From Pseudomonadota bacterium (GTDB lineage: Bacteria > Pseudomonadota > Alphaproteobacteria > Rhizobiales > Beijerinckiaceae): a DNA stretch of 15,355 nt. The notes under the pieces were generated by a model that ran no database searches, had not been told where the DNA came from, and saw only the letters and a list, made by a program, of their open reading frames with translations. The DNA is taken from the NCBI GenBank assembly GCA_023450615.1, contig JAEXGT010000065.1, positions 1 through 15,355 of the forward strand, in the 5' to 3' direction. This document shows positions 1-7,482 of the stretch, in pieces. How positions within the stretch are numbered: position 1 is the stretch's first letter; each line of letters begins with the position of its first letter. The translations under genes and the position numbers were made by a program.

Positions 1-13
1 GCGCTACCGACTG

Positions 14-45
14 AACCCGTGGAAAGGCTTAAACTTTCTTGGGTT
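14..45. repeat. Imperfect nested inverted repeat upstream of purC
   Basis: AACCC (14-18) pairs with GGGTT (41-45), and inside it GAAAG (22-26) pairs with CTTTC (34-38), around a 7-base loop. The two stems are separated by a small internal loop. It could be the terminator of a gene lying left of the window or a leader structure of purC. There is no clear T-run on either side, so its function is not assigned. An open frame (bases 2-76) crosses it, but nothing in that frame is recognisable. Confidence 0.3.
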
Positions 46-117
46 TGGGCCTAGCCTGCCAGCGAATTCAGTCTAGAACTCGGCGGGCGGGAACCCGAAC
101 AGTGGTGGCAGGTGAGC

Positions 118-1092
118 ATGGTCGATCAAGCAGCCCTTCAGGCATATGCCGGTTACGTCCTTCAGGATGCGACGATCCCGGAATTGCCTAATCATTACCG
201 GGGCAAGGTGCGCGATAACTACGACCTGCCGGACGGACGGCGCATCATCATCGCATCCGATCGCATCAGCGCCTTCGACATTAATCTCGCGTCCATTCCG
301 CTCAAGGGCCAGGTTCTCACGCAGACCGCGCGCTTCTGGTTTGAAAACACGGCGGATATCTGCCCCAATCACATCATCGAATATCCCGATCCGAACGTGG
401 CGGTGTGCAAGAAGCTCACCATCCTGCCCGTCGAGATCGTGGTGCGCGATTATCTCGCCGGAACCACTGGCACCTCGATCCTCTCGCTCTACAAGCATGG
501 CCGGCGGGAGATGTACGGCATCACGCTGCCGGACGGCATGCGGGACAATCAAAAGCTGCCGCAGACCATCATCACACCCACCACAAAAGCTTTCGATGGC
601 GGGCATGACGAGCCGCTGACGGCGAAGGAAATCGTGGAGCGCAACCTGCTCAGCGCCGAGCAGTGGAAGACCGTTTCCGATTATGCGCTGGCGCTGTTCG
701 CGAAAGGCCGCGAGATGGCTGCCGCGCGCGGCCTCATCCTCGTCGATACGAAATACGAATTCGGCATCGACGAGACCGGCAGGATCATGATCGCCGACGA
801 GATCCATACCCCCGACAGCAGCCGCTACTGGTTCGCGGAAAGCTATCCGGAGCGTTTCGAGAAGGGTGAGCGGCCCGAGAGCTTCGACAAGGACTTCGTG
901 CGAAGCTGGGTCGTCGCACGCTGCGATCCGTACAAGGATCCCGTTCCGGAGATTCCCGCGGACGTGATTCTCGCGACCTCGCGCGTGTATATCGACGCCT
1001 TCGAGCGCATCACCGGCCAGCCCTTCGCATTGCCCGATGCGAAGGTGCCGGTGCTGGAGCGTATCCGGACGAATCTGGCGCGGTATTTCTAG
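118..1092 (+). CDS. purC: Phosphoribosylaminoimidazole-succinocarboxamide (SAICAR) synthase
   Basis: Cytosolic purine biosynthesis enzyme that joins L-aspartate to CAIR using ATP, forming SAICAR. The 324-residue product shows the family blocks in order: GKVRDNYDL (about 29-37), IIIASDRISAFD (43-54), VVRDYLAGTTGTS (108-120), KLPQTIITPTTK (146-157), LVDTKYEFG (208-216) and IMIADEIHTPDSSRYWF (223-239). At about 320 residues it is the longer, yeast Ade1-like form rather than the roughly 240-residue bacterial form; many Hyphomicrobiales carry both, so a short paralog may exist elsewhere (inference). I chose the ATG at 118; an in-frame GTG at 112 would add two residues, and the AGGTG at 110-114 lies close to either. 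It stands alone, with no other pur gene in the window, and ends one base before a palindromic element. The identification is very secure; the exact start is less so. Confidence 0.96.
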   Translation: MVDQAALQAYAGYVLQDATIPELPNHYRGKVRDNYDLPDGRRIIIASDRISAFDINLASIPLKGQVLTQTARFWFENTADICPNHIIEYPDPNVAVCKKLTILPVEIVVRDYLAGTTGTSILSLYKHGRREMYGITLPDGMRDNQKLPQTIITPTTKAFDGGHDEPLTAKEIVERNLLSAEQWKTVSDYALALFAKGREMAAARGLILVDTKYEFGIDETGRIMIADEIHTPDSSRYWFAESYPERFEKGERPESFDKDFVRSWVVARCDPYKDPVPEIPADVILATSRVYIDAFERITGQPFALPDAKVPVLERIRTNLARYF

Positions 1093-1137
1093 AGCATCGA
1101 ACGCAAAAGTGGGCCCCGATTTTGCGTGACAAGATGC
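1093..1137. repeat. REP-like extragenic imperfect palindrome
   Basis: GCATC (1094-1098) and ACGCAAAA (1101-1108) are mirrored by TTTTGCGT (1120-1127) and GATGC (1133-1137). The centre at 1111-1116 contains the palindrome GGGCCC. It starts directly after the purC stop codon. Elements beginning with an AGAGCATCG-like motif and containing a short A-run palindrome recur in intergenic DNA of Hyphomicrobiales; assignment to such a family is from memory and untested. I see no second copy in this window. Confidence 0.6.
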
Positions 1138-1151
1138 GCCAAACCAAAAGC

Positions 1152-1195
1152 TTAAAGCATTGGACGTGAGTTCGATTCCACGTCCAATGCTTTAA
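1152..1195. terminator. Perfect 17-bp stem-loop between convergent purC and hydrolase genes
   Basis: TTAAAGCATTGGACGTG (1152-1168) is the exact reverse complement of 1179-1195, with a 10-base loop. The arms start with TTAAA and end with TTTAA, so a T-containing tail is present whichever strand is transcribed. It sits 59 bases past the purC stop and 2 bases past the stop of the convergent minus-strand hydrolase. A bidirectional terminator is the natural reading. Together with the preceding palindrome (1093-1137) it may instead be half of a dispersed repeat unit. Confidence 0.6.
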
Positions 1196-1197
1196 AG

Positions 1198-2007
1198 TCA
1201 GAAAAACTCTCTGACCACTTTCGCCACATCCCGCGCCCGCTCCACGGGCAGCATGTGCGTCTCGCCTTTGAACAGCTTGAGTTGCGATCCGGCGATCAGG
1301 CGGGCAGTCTCCTCCATGGCCTCCACATCGAAAAACGGATCGCGAGTGGCGCCGACGATGAGGGTGCGGGGACGGATGGTCCGCAGCCAGGATGGATCTT
1401 CGCCGAAATCTTCCCCCGCGACGGCGTGAAGGCCGCGCACGATGATGGCGGGATCGTTCATCGTCTCGTGCAGTCTGTCCCGCTCCTGCCTGAAGCGCAG
1501 GCGGAGCAGCCAGTTCAGCCACGGGCGGCGGAAGACGAGGCCGAATTCCTTCAGAAAACCGTCGAAATCGCCTTGCCAGGCGCATTCGATCTGCCGGTCG
1601 ACGCTGCGGCGGCCCGCCATGGAGAAGCGGTGAGCGCTCACCATGAGGACCAAGCTGCGCACGAGATCCGGATGATCGGCGGCAAGACGCGTCGCCACGA
1701 AGCCGCCGAACGAAATGCCCATGACGTCGGCCGGGCCGATCTCGTCGCGCAGGATCTGCGCCACGTCCTTCACGATCATGTCGATGCTGTAGCCCGGAGG
1801 TGGCGATGAATCGTAGCCCAGCACATAGATCGGGCGGCGAGGGGGCAGGAGACGCGCGATGCGCTTGGCGTCTCTCTGGGCGCGTGCCGCAGTCGGGCGG
1901 CGGACAAAGGCCTGACCGCCGTTGAGAACGACGATGGGATCAGAACCCGAACCGATCTTCACGAAGGGAATCCGGTCCAGGAAGAGGCCTGACTGAAAAT
2001 GCGTCAT
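1198..2007 (-). CDS. Alpha/beta-fold hydrolase, substrate unknown
   Basis: A 269-residue serine hydrolase of the alpha/beta fold. The nucleophile elbow GISFGG puts Ser at about residue 99. The acid is probably Asp in GATRDPFF (about 223), and the histidine lies in GETHMLP (about 251), so a complete Ser-Asp-His triad is visible in the canonical order. The early block VVLNGGQAF fits the oxyanion strand-loop position, although it lacks the usual HG. The overall look is that of esterase/lipase-like or haloperoxidase-like hydrolases; the substrate cannot be read from sequence. There is no signal peptide, so it is cytoplasmic. I chose the ATG at 2007 (MTHFQSGLF). A GTG at 2040 would add 11 residues, and neither has a good Shine-Dalgarno sequence. 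It converges on purC, with the strong hairpin just past its stop codon. Confidence 0.85.
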   Translation of the reverse strand: MTHFQSGLFLDRIPFVKIGSGSDPIVVLNGGQAFVRRPTAARAQRDAKRIARLLPPRRPIYVLGYDSSPPPGYSIDMIVKDVAQILRDEIGPADVMGISFGGFVATRLAADHPDLVRSLVLMVSAHRFSMAGRRSVDRQIECAWQGDFDGFLKEFGLVFRRPWLNWLLRLRFRQERDRLHETMNDPAIIVRGLHAVAGEDFGEDPSWLRTIRPRTLIVGATRDPFFDVEAMEETARLIAGSQLKLFKGETHMLPVERARDVAKVVREFF

Positions 2008-2221
2008 GATCGAAAGCTGTCGCTGCAAGCAGCCTGTCACATGATGGGCATGCGGACTGGAAAGGGCTGCTTCGAACTTGTCTGAGAAACCTGCCGGAGG
2101 GGATCGCGAGCCGATGTGCGCAACCGCACGCCATCCATGCGGATGCAGCGGCGAGAATAGGCAGGTTGTGGAGCCGACGGACGCTTGAAGGGCGGCGGCG
2201 GCTTGCGGCCGGAACTCTGTC

Positions 2222-2635
2222 CTAAGAGCTTAACGTTACGTCGTCAATCGCCTTGTTCGTACGCACCGGCATGGCGGCGCCTTCGCCCTTGTGCCGGTCC
2301 CATGGCCATCGTCCTTCGATCTCGACCTCCAGCGAGAAGCTCAGGAACGTACGGATGAGCACGATGCCGCCGAGGATGAGGAGGCTCTGGAGCGTCGGCT
2401 CGATGGCGACCGTGTTGATGATGTCGGCGGCGACGAGAAACTCGAGGCCAAGCAGGATCGCGCGTCCCAGATTGGAACGATAGAGATTGAACGCGTCATC
2501 GCCACGGCGTCCCCGCAGCACCTGCCAGAGAACGGCGAGCGTCGCCCCCAGCGTTCCGAGCACGATGATGGCGATGCCGCCCACTTCGATCAGGCGCGTC
2601 GTGAGGCGCAAGGCCTGCGGGAACCAATCGTCCAT
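2222..2635 (-). CDS. DUF1622 family small membrane protein
   Basis: A 137-residue integral membrane protein with three predicted transmembrane segments, at about 15-40, 58-79 and 82-102, and a charged cytoplasmic-looking tail. The blocks LGRAILLGLEFLVAADII (about 56-73) and IRTFLSFSLEVEIEGRWPW (94-112) are what I recognise as DUF1622, a widespread inner-membrane family without a known function. The ATG at 2635 is chosen over a TTG at 2641 because AAGGA lies six bases upstream of the ATG and would be only one base from the TTG. It is on the same strand as the upstream L,D-transpeptidase but separated from it by an intrinsic terminator, so it probably has its own promoter. Confidence 0.85.
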   Translation of the reverse strand: MDDWFPQALRLTTRLIEVGGIAIIVLGTLGATLAVLWQVLRGRRGDDAFNLYRSNLGRAILLGLEFLVAADIINTVAIEPTLQSLLILGGIVLIRTFLSFSLEVEIEGRWPWDRHKGEGAAMPVRTNKAIDDVTLSS

Positions 2636-2703
2636 GGGCAATCCTTTGCGAGGAGCATGGATCTTGATTCATAGGACAACGAACAACGGTCTCCAGGGGC
2701 GCC

Positions 2704-2739
2704 AAAGAAAAGGGCCGGCCAATGGCCAGCCCTTTCTTT
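2704..2739 (-). terminator. Rho-independent terminator of the L,D-transpeptidase gene
   Basis: On the minus strand, AAAGAAAGGGC (2739-2729) pairs with GCCCTTTTCTTT (2715-2704) with one bulge. An inner GGCC/GGCC stem (2724-2727 with 2717-2720) closes a 3-base loop. The 3' side ends in a T-rich tail, and the hairpin starts 19 bases past the stop codon at 2759. It separates this gene from the DUF1622 gene that follows on the same strand. Confidence 0.75.
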
Positions 2740-2758
2740 CGATATGCGGAATGCGCGC

Positions 2759-3454
2759 TCAGTAGAAAGATACGCGCTGCTCATCCTGCTCCACATCCGG
2801 GAGGGAGTTGCCTCTCAGGACCACCACCGGCGAGCCGGTGGGCACGCGGTTGTAGAGGTCGATGATGTCCTGATTGAACAGGCGGATGCAGCCGGACGAG
2901 ACGGATTGCCCGATGGACCATGGCTCCGTCGTGCCGTGGATGCGGTACATCGTGTCATTGCCGTTGCTGTAGAGATAAAGCGCGCGGGCGCCGAGAGGGT
3001 TATCGAGGCCGCCTGCCATGCCGCCCGCCCATTTGGCGTTGCGCTCCGGCTCGCGCTTGATCATTGCGGCAGTGGGCGTCCAGCGCGGCCACGTGGCCTT
3101 GCGCCCCACGACGGCGCGGCCGGACCAAGCCATGCCCTCCTTGCCGACGCCGATGCCGTAGCGAATGGCGCGTCCGCCCTCTCGGACGAGATAGAGATAG
3201 CGGGCGGCGGTATCGACCACGATGGTGCCGGGCGCCTCGCGTCCGTAATAGGCGACTTCGCGGCGCAGGAAGCGCGGGTCGACTTCAGTGATGTCGGTGG
3301 CCGGAAGCGGATGTGGCTCGTCGGGCCGTGCGCCGTACATGGCCATGTAAGCCGGATCGATGCGGCGAACGGCCTGTTGCTGCGGCGGGGAGGTGACGCA
3401 GGCAGCCAGCACCATGGGGAGGACCAAGGCGCAGAAGCGGATCGCATTTCGCAT
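2759..3454 (-). CDS. L,D-transpeptidase (YkuD/ErfK family) lipoprotein
   Basis: A periplasmic, lipid-anchored enzyme expected to make 3-3 crosslinks in peptidoglycan or to attach proteins to it. The 231-residue product begins with a lipoprotein signal, MRNAIRFCALVLPMVLAAC, giving lipidation at Cys19. A low-complexity linker follows, then a YkuD domain from about residue 76 (APGTIVVDT) to about 212 (VVVLRG). The catalytic signature is complete: HGTTEPW with His173, and SVSSGCIRL with Cys189. Upstream in-frame starts exist (ATG 3487, ATG 3535, TTG 3556), but only the ATG at 3454 puts the signal peptide at the N terminus, so I prefer it although the ribosome site is weak. Downstream is its own terminator. 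Alphaproteobacteria usually carry many paralogs, so no specific gene name is given. Confidence 0.9.
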   Translation of the reverse strand: MRNAIRFCALVLPMVLAACVTSPPQQQAVRRIDPAYMAMYGARPDEPHPLPATDITEVDPRFLRREVAYYGREAPGTIVVDTAARYLYLVREGGRAIRYGIGVGKEGMAWSGRAVVGRKATWPRWTPTAAMIKREPERNAKWAGGMAGGLDNPLGARALYLYSNGNDTMYRIHGTTEPWSIGQSVSSGCIRLFNQDIIDLYNRVPTGSPVVVLRGNSLPDVEQDEQRVSFY

Positions 3455-3739
3455 CGAGAACAAGCTCGGGGCCGTAAAAGCAGACATCAGGGGGAGGCTC
3501 ACACGTTTTGGTTTTTGGCTTAGGCCGACGATCATGGGACCGGCAGCATTACTCAAGGAGAGTTCATAGACTTAGCAGTGTCCACAAGGTGTTAACGGGA
3601 TGGCGGAAATGTGGCTGCGTTCAGCTGTGATCAAAAGGCCACAATCATTTGATTGAATTGGATTTATTCCTTCCTGTCGAATACAAGCTTCTCACGAAGC
3701 CGTGATAATGCCACAGCTTCAGTTTCAAACGGACGCACG

Positions 3740-4318
3740 ATGCAAACTCCCCCAATTTCCATGCTCACGATCTGCGGAATTTCCGAATTGCCGGACCAAA
3801 GGGAGAGGGCCGTCACGCATGTGCTTTCGATCCTCGATCCGGATCATCCCGATCCGGAGGCTTTCGGAGCCTATGCCTCCCATCACCGCACGATCCTGCG
3901 CTTCCACGACATCATCAATCCCATCGAGGGCATGATCCTGCCGGAGCCGGAGCATGTGGAAGCGGTGTTGCGCTTCGGCGACGAAGTAGCGGCGGGCAGG
4001 GCCGAGCGCACGGAAGGGCATCTTCTCGTCCATTGCCACATGGGCGTTTCACGCTCGACGGCGGCGATGCTGACGCTCATGGCTCAGACCAATCCGGGGG
4101 AGAGCGAAGACCAACTGTTCGAGCGCCTGTTGGAGATCCGGCCGCAGGCTTGGCCGAACTCGCGCATGATCGCCTTCGCCGATGACCTGTTGTCCCGCCA
4201 GGGCCGTCTCGTCGACAGCCTGCGCCGCCATTACGGTCGCCAGATTCAGCGCAGGCCCGAATTCGCGGAATGGATGCGGGAGCTGGGCCGGGAGCGCGAA
4301 GTGGAGATGGCGGTCTAA
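3740..4318 (+). CDS. Protein tyrosine/dual-specificity phosphatase-like protein
   Basis: A 192-residue cytoplasmic protein with the cysteine-dependent phosphatase loop HCHMGVSRS, matching HCx5R: nucleophile Cys99 and phosphate-binding Arg105, followed by the Ser typical of this superfamily. Asp57 in FHDIIN is a candidate general acid. After the loop come a helical segment and a basic tail, with WPNSRMIAFADDLL around 150. The family is common in Hyphomicrobiales and annotated as tyrosine phosphatase; the physiological substrate, whether phosphoprotein or small phosphate ester, is unknown. I chose the ATG at 3740 because GGA lies six bases upstream and the preceding in-frame residues look non-conserved. 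Its TAA overlaps the TAG of the convergent cueR gene (bases CTAA at 4315-4318). Confidence 0.85.
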   Translation: MQTPPISMLTICGISELPDQRERAVTHVLSILDPDHPDPEAFGAYASHHRTILRFHDIINPIEGMILPEPEHVEAVLRFGDEVAAGRAERTEGHLLVHCHMGVSRSTAAMLTLMAQTNPGESEDQLFERLLEIRPQAWPNSRMIAFADDLLSRQGRLVDSLRRHYGRQIQRRPEFAEWMRELGREREVEMAV

Positions 4319-4761
4319 GCCTTGCCCAAGGCCCCGAATTTCGCGTCCGCCCTGACATGAACGGGCAGGGGATCGTCTCCCGCCAGCTCTTCGAGAATGG
4401 GGCAATGGGGGCGTGAATCGCCGCAGCAATTCTCGGCGAGATGTCTCAAGGTCGATGACATCTCCTGCAATTCGCGGATCTTGCGCTCGAGCACGGCAAC
4501 GTGATCGAGCGCAATCGTCTTCACGTCCTTGCTCGCCCGCTCGCGATCCTGCCACAGCGACACGAGATCGGCGATCTGCTCCACCGAGAAGCCGAGGTCG
4601 CGCGCGCGGCGGATGAAGCGCAAGGTGTGCACGTCATGATCCGAATAGACCCGGTATCCGGATTCCGTGCGGACGGTCTTCGGAATGAGACCAATGGACT
4701 CGTAATAGCGGATCATCTTGGCGGAAACGCCTGAGGCGGAAGCGGCCTGTCCGATATTCAT
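4315..4761 (-). CDS. cueR: Cu(I)-responsive MerR-family transcriptional regulator CueR
   Basis: A copper-sensing DNA-distorting activator of copper efflux genes. The 148-residue protein has an N-terminal MerR winged helix (MNIGQAASASGVSAKMIRYY at 1-20, then GYRVYS), a long dimerisation helix (about 80-110), and the metal loop NCCGDSRPHCPIL. That loop puts Cys112 and Cys120 at the same numbers as the Cu(I) ligands of E. coli CueR, with an extra Cys113. The start is fixed by the ATGA overlap with copA: its ATG occupies 4761-4759 and the copA TGA 4760-4758. An AAGG lies about six bases upstream, inside the copA end. This overlap suggests translational coupling. Since copA has a CueR-type promoter, CueR probably activates its own operon. 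The tail beyond residue 125 is short and slightly longer than in E. coli. Confidence 0.95.
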   Translation of the reverse strand: MNIGQAASASGVSAKMIRYYESIGLIPKTVRTESGYRVYSDHDVHTLRFIRRARDLGFSVEQIADLVSLWQDRERASKDVKTIALDHVAVLERKIRELQEMSSTLRHLAENCCGDSRPHCPILEELAGDDPLPVHVRADAKFGALGKA

Positions 4762-7286
4762 GCCATACCTTCTGCAATTCGAGGGGCGGAAGCTGGGTGG
4801 TGGGATGCATCGAGGGGAGCCTTGAAGCGGCGCAGGCGCAGCGCATTGCCGACCACGAATACGCTGGAGAGCGCCATCGCCGCCGCCGCCACGACGGGCG
4901 AGAGCAGGGCGCCATCGATAGGATAGAGCACGCCCGCAGCGACCGGGATCAGCACCACGTTGTAGGCGAAAGCCCAGAACAGATTCTGCCGGATGTTCCG
5001 GATCGTCGCCTTCGACAGGGCGATGGCATTCACGACGCCGCGCACATCACCGGACATGAGCACCACATCCGCGCTTTCGACGGCGATGTCCGTGCCTGTT
5101 CCAATCGCGATCCCGATATCGGCCTCGGCCAAGGCCGGTGCATCGTTGATGCCGTCGCCGACGAAGGCGATGCGGCCATGCGCCTGGCGCAGGCGCTTCA
5201 CCACCTCCACCTTGCCCTCAGGAAGCACTTCCGCCACCACCTCGTCGATACCGATGCGCCTGGCGATGGCGTCCGCGGTCCTGCGGTTGTCGCCGGTGAT
5301 CATCGCGACTTTCAGTCCGAGCGCATGCAAGGCGGCGATGGCTTCCGGCGTCGAATCCTTGATCGGGTCCGCAACGGCGATGATGGCCGCAATCCCGCCG
5401 TCGATGGCGGCGTAGAGCGGGCTCTTGCCCTCGGCGCCGAGGCGCGCCGCGGTATCGCCGAACACGGATACGTCGAGCCCCAGCTTTTGCATGAAGCGAT
5501 CCGCGCCGATATCGACCTTCCGGCCCTCGACGGTTGCAGAGACACCGAAGCCGGGAACAGCCTGGAAGCCGTCTGTCGCGGGCAAGGCAATGCCGCGCCC
5601 TTCGGCCGCGTTGGCGATGGCCTGTGCGATCGGATGTTCCGATCGTGCTTCGACAGCCGCGACGAGACGCAAGGTTTCGGTTTCGGAGAAGCCGTTCGAC
5701 GTCACGAAATCCGTCAGGTCGGGACGGCCCTGCGTGAGCGTGCCCGTCTTGTCGAGGGCGACCACGCCGATCTCCTTCAGGCTCTGCAATGCTTCGCCCT
5801 GGCGGAAGAGCACGCCGAGTTCCGCCGCGCGCCCCGTGCCGACCATGATCGAGGTCGGCGTCGCCAATCCCATCGCGCAGGGGCACGCGATGATGAGCAC
5901 GGCGACCGCATTCACGAGGGCGAAGGTCACCGCCGGTTCAGGGCCGAAGATCAGCCAGATCGCGAAGGTGAGCGCCGCCGCCCCCATGACGGCGGGGACA
6001 AACCATGCAGTGATCCTGTCGACCATGGCCTGGATCGGCAGCTTCGCGCCCTGCGCCTGCTCGACCATGCGGATGATCTGCGAAAGCACCGTATCCGCGC
6101 CGATGCGGGTTGCGCGGAAGGTGAAGCCGCCTGTCTTGTTGATGGTGCCGCCGACCACTTCCGAGCCTTGCGCCTTCTGCACGGGCACGGGCTCGCCGGT
6201 GATCATGGATTCATCGACGAAGGACGAGCCTTCGACCACCTCGCCGTCGACAGGCACCTTCTCACCGGGGCGCACCTGCACAAGGTCGCCGATCCGCACC
6301 TGATCGAGAGGGATTTCGACCGCTTCATCGTTGCGCATCACGCGGGCGGTTTTCGGGGAGAGGCCGATGAGGCGCTTGATCGCTTCCGAGGTGCGGCCCT
6401 TCGCCTTCGCTTCGAGAAAACGGCCCAGCAGGATCAGGGTCACGATCACCGCGGCGGCCTCGTAGTAAACGTTGATCATGCCGGCAGGCAGCAGGCCGGG
6501 CAGGAGTGTCGCGACAACCGAATAGGCATAGGCCGCGCTGGTGCCGAGCACGACGAGGGAATTCATGTCGGGCGCCCAGCGCAGAAGAGCGGGAACGCCC
6601 TTCCTGAAGAAGCGCAGGCCCGGCCCGAACAGAACGAGCGTGGTGAGCACGAATTGCAGATACCAGCTGTTCTGATGGCCGATGGTGTTCATCACCCAAT
6701 CATGGATCGCGCCGACAAAGTGCGAGCCCATCTCCACCACGAAGACGGGCAGGGTCAAAACGGCGGCCAGCGCGAACGAGCGCCTCAACGCCGAAATCTC
6801 GGCTTCGCGGGCTGCGCTCTCCCGGTCCGTCCTGTCGGTGTCCGGGCGGATCTCCTTGGCTTCGTAGCCGGTCGCATCGACAGCCTCGATCATTCGGCCG
6901 ACGGCGTCCTCACCGCCGAAATAGCGCACCGAGACGCGCTCCGTCGCGAGGTTCACATGGGCTTCGGTCACCCCGGGCACGCGCTTGAGGGCTTTTTCCA
7001 CGCGCGCCACGCAGGAGGCGCAGGTCATGCCATGGATCGCGAGGTCGACGCGGCTTTCCGAAGGCTCGTATCCGGTATTCCGGATCGCCTCGACGACAGC
7101 CTGCGGATCGGCCTTGTCGGGCGCGAAGGTGACATGCACCCGCTCCGTCGCCAGGTTGGCATTGGCGGCGATCACGCCCTCAACCGACTTGACGGCCTTC
7201 TCCACCCGCCCGACGCAGGAAGCGCAGGTCATCCCCTCGACGGGAATGTCGAAACTGTTCTGGGCAGCAGAGCGGTTGGCGGTCAT
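4758..7286 (-). CDS. copA: Cu(I)-exporting P1B-1-type ATPase CopA
   Basis: Inner-membrane pump that exports Cu(I) using ATP. The 842-residue product has two N-terminal heavy-metal-associated domains (GMTCASC with Cys21/24 and Cys89/92), then membrane segments beginning about 170. The actuator TGE is at 363-365. The intramembrane CPC is at 468-470. The P-loop DKTGT has phosphorylated Asp512, the nucleotide-domain HP is at 551-552, and GDGIND is at 710-715. The last two membrane helices carry YN (775-776) and MxxSS (804-808), the signatures of Cu(I) transport. All functional residues are present. I chose the ATG at 7286 because AGGAG lies six bases upstream; in-frame ATGs at 7304 and 7307 and a start at 7397 are possible, but the last lies upstream of the CueR promoter. 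Operon order is copA then cueR, with overlapping stop and start codons. Confidence 0.97.
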   Translation of the reverse strand: MTANRSAAQNSFDIPVEGMTCASCVGRVEKAVKSVEGVIAANANLATERVHVTFAPDKADPQAVVEAIRNTGYEPSESRVDLAIHGMTCASCVARVEKALKRVPGVTEAHVNLATERVSVRYFGGEDAVGRMIEAVDATGYEAKEIRPDTDRTDRESAAREAEISALRRSFALAAVLTLPVFVVEMGSHFVGAIHDWVMNTIGHQNSWYLQFVLTTLVLFGPGLRFFRKGVPALLRWAPDMNSLVVLGTSAAYAYSVVATLLPGLLPAGMINVYYEAAAVIVTLILLGRFLEAKAKGRTSEAIKRLIGLSPKTARVMRNDEAVEIPLDQVRIGDLVQVRPGEKVPVDGEVVEGSSFVDESMITGEPVPVQKAQGSEVVGGTINKTGGFTFRATRIGADTVLSQIIRMVEQAQGAKLPIQAMVDRITAWFVPAVMGAAALTFAIWLIFGPEPAVTFALVNAVAVLIIACPCAMGLATPTSIMVGTGRAAELGVLFRQGEALQSLKEIGVVALDKTGTLTQGRPDLTDFVTSNGFSETETLRLVAAVEARSEHPIAQAIANAAEGRGIALPATDGFQAVPGFGVSATVEGRKVDIGADRFMQKLGLDVSVFGDTAARLGAEGKSPLYAAIDGGIAAIIAVADPIKDSTPEAIAALHALGLKVAMITGDNRRTADAIARRIGIDEVVAEVLPEGKVEVVKRLRQAHGRIAFVGDGINDAPALAEADIGIAIGTGTDIAVESADVVLMSGDVRGVVNAIALSKATIRNIRQNLFWAFAYNVVLIPVAAGVLYPIDGALLSPVVAAAAMALSSVFVVGNALRLRRFKAPLDASHHPASAPRIAEGMA

Positions 7287-7317
7287 CTGAATCTCCTGAT
7301 TCATCATATAGGATCGA

Positions 7318-7348
7318 GGTGTAATCCTTCCAATCATGGGAAGGTCAA
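7318..7348 (-). promoter_or_regulatory. CueR operator/promoter of copA-cueR
   Basis: On the minus strand the -35 box TTGACC (7348-7343) runs into a perfect dyad, CCTTCC (7344-7339) and GGAAGG (7331-7326), with a 7-base centre CATGATT. A -10-like TACACC (7323-7318) follows at a 19-bp spacing. The overlong spacer with a dyad inside it is the hallmark of MerR-type promoters, and the bases closely match the E. coli copA CueR site as I remember it. The copA start codon lies 31 bases past the -10 element. Confidence 0.88.
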
Positions 7349-7482
7349 GCGACCCCGGTCTTGCCCTGTGCCGGAACACTGGCCGATGATAGGTCATTGA
7401 TCCGACACGTTTGCGCCATAGGTCGCGAAGCGAAACATCACTGCAACCCGACCTTCACCATTGTTTGAGCCGGTACTGACCT

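Noticed and set aside
1..30. Possible 5' half of a minus-strand tRNA (TCAGTCGGTAGCGC-like D-arm) at the window edge
   Set aside because: A D-arm-like string is visible on the reverse strand, but the bases before it do not give a tRNA acceptor stem or the expected position-8/9 bases, and the rest is outside the window.
2..76. C-terminal tail of a plus-strand protein ending at 76
   Set aside because: The frame is open to a TAG at 74-76, but 24 residues with no recognisable motif cannot support a gene, and a hairpin occupies the same bases.
1255..1809. 184-codon plus-strand frame opposite the alpha/beta hydrolase
   Set aside because: It is antisense to a protein with a full catalytic triad, lacks a ribosome site and has no domain features.
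4797..7400. 867-codon plus-strand open frame opposite copA
   Set aside because: It is a shadow frame produced by GC-rich codon bias of copA. The translation is rich in His/Arg/Asp/Gly without domains, and the minus-strand CopA is unambiguous. A frame this long is striking but has no independent support.
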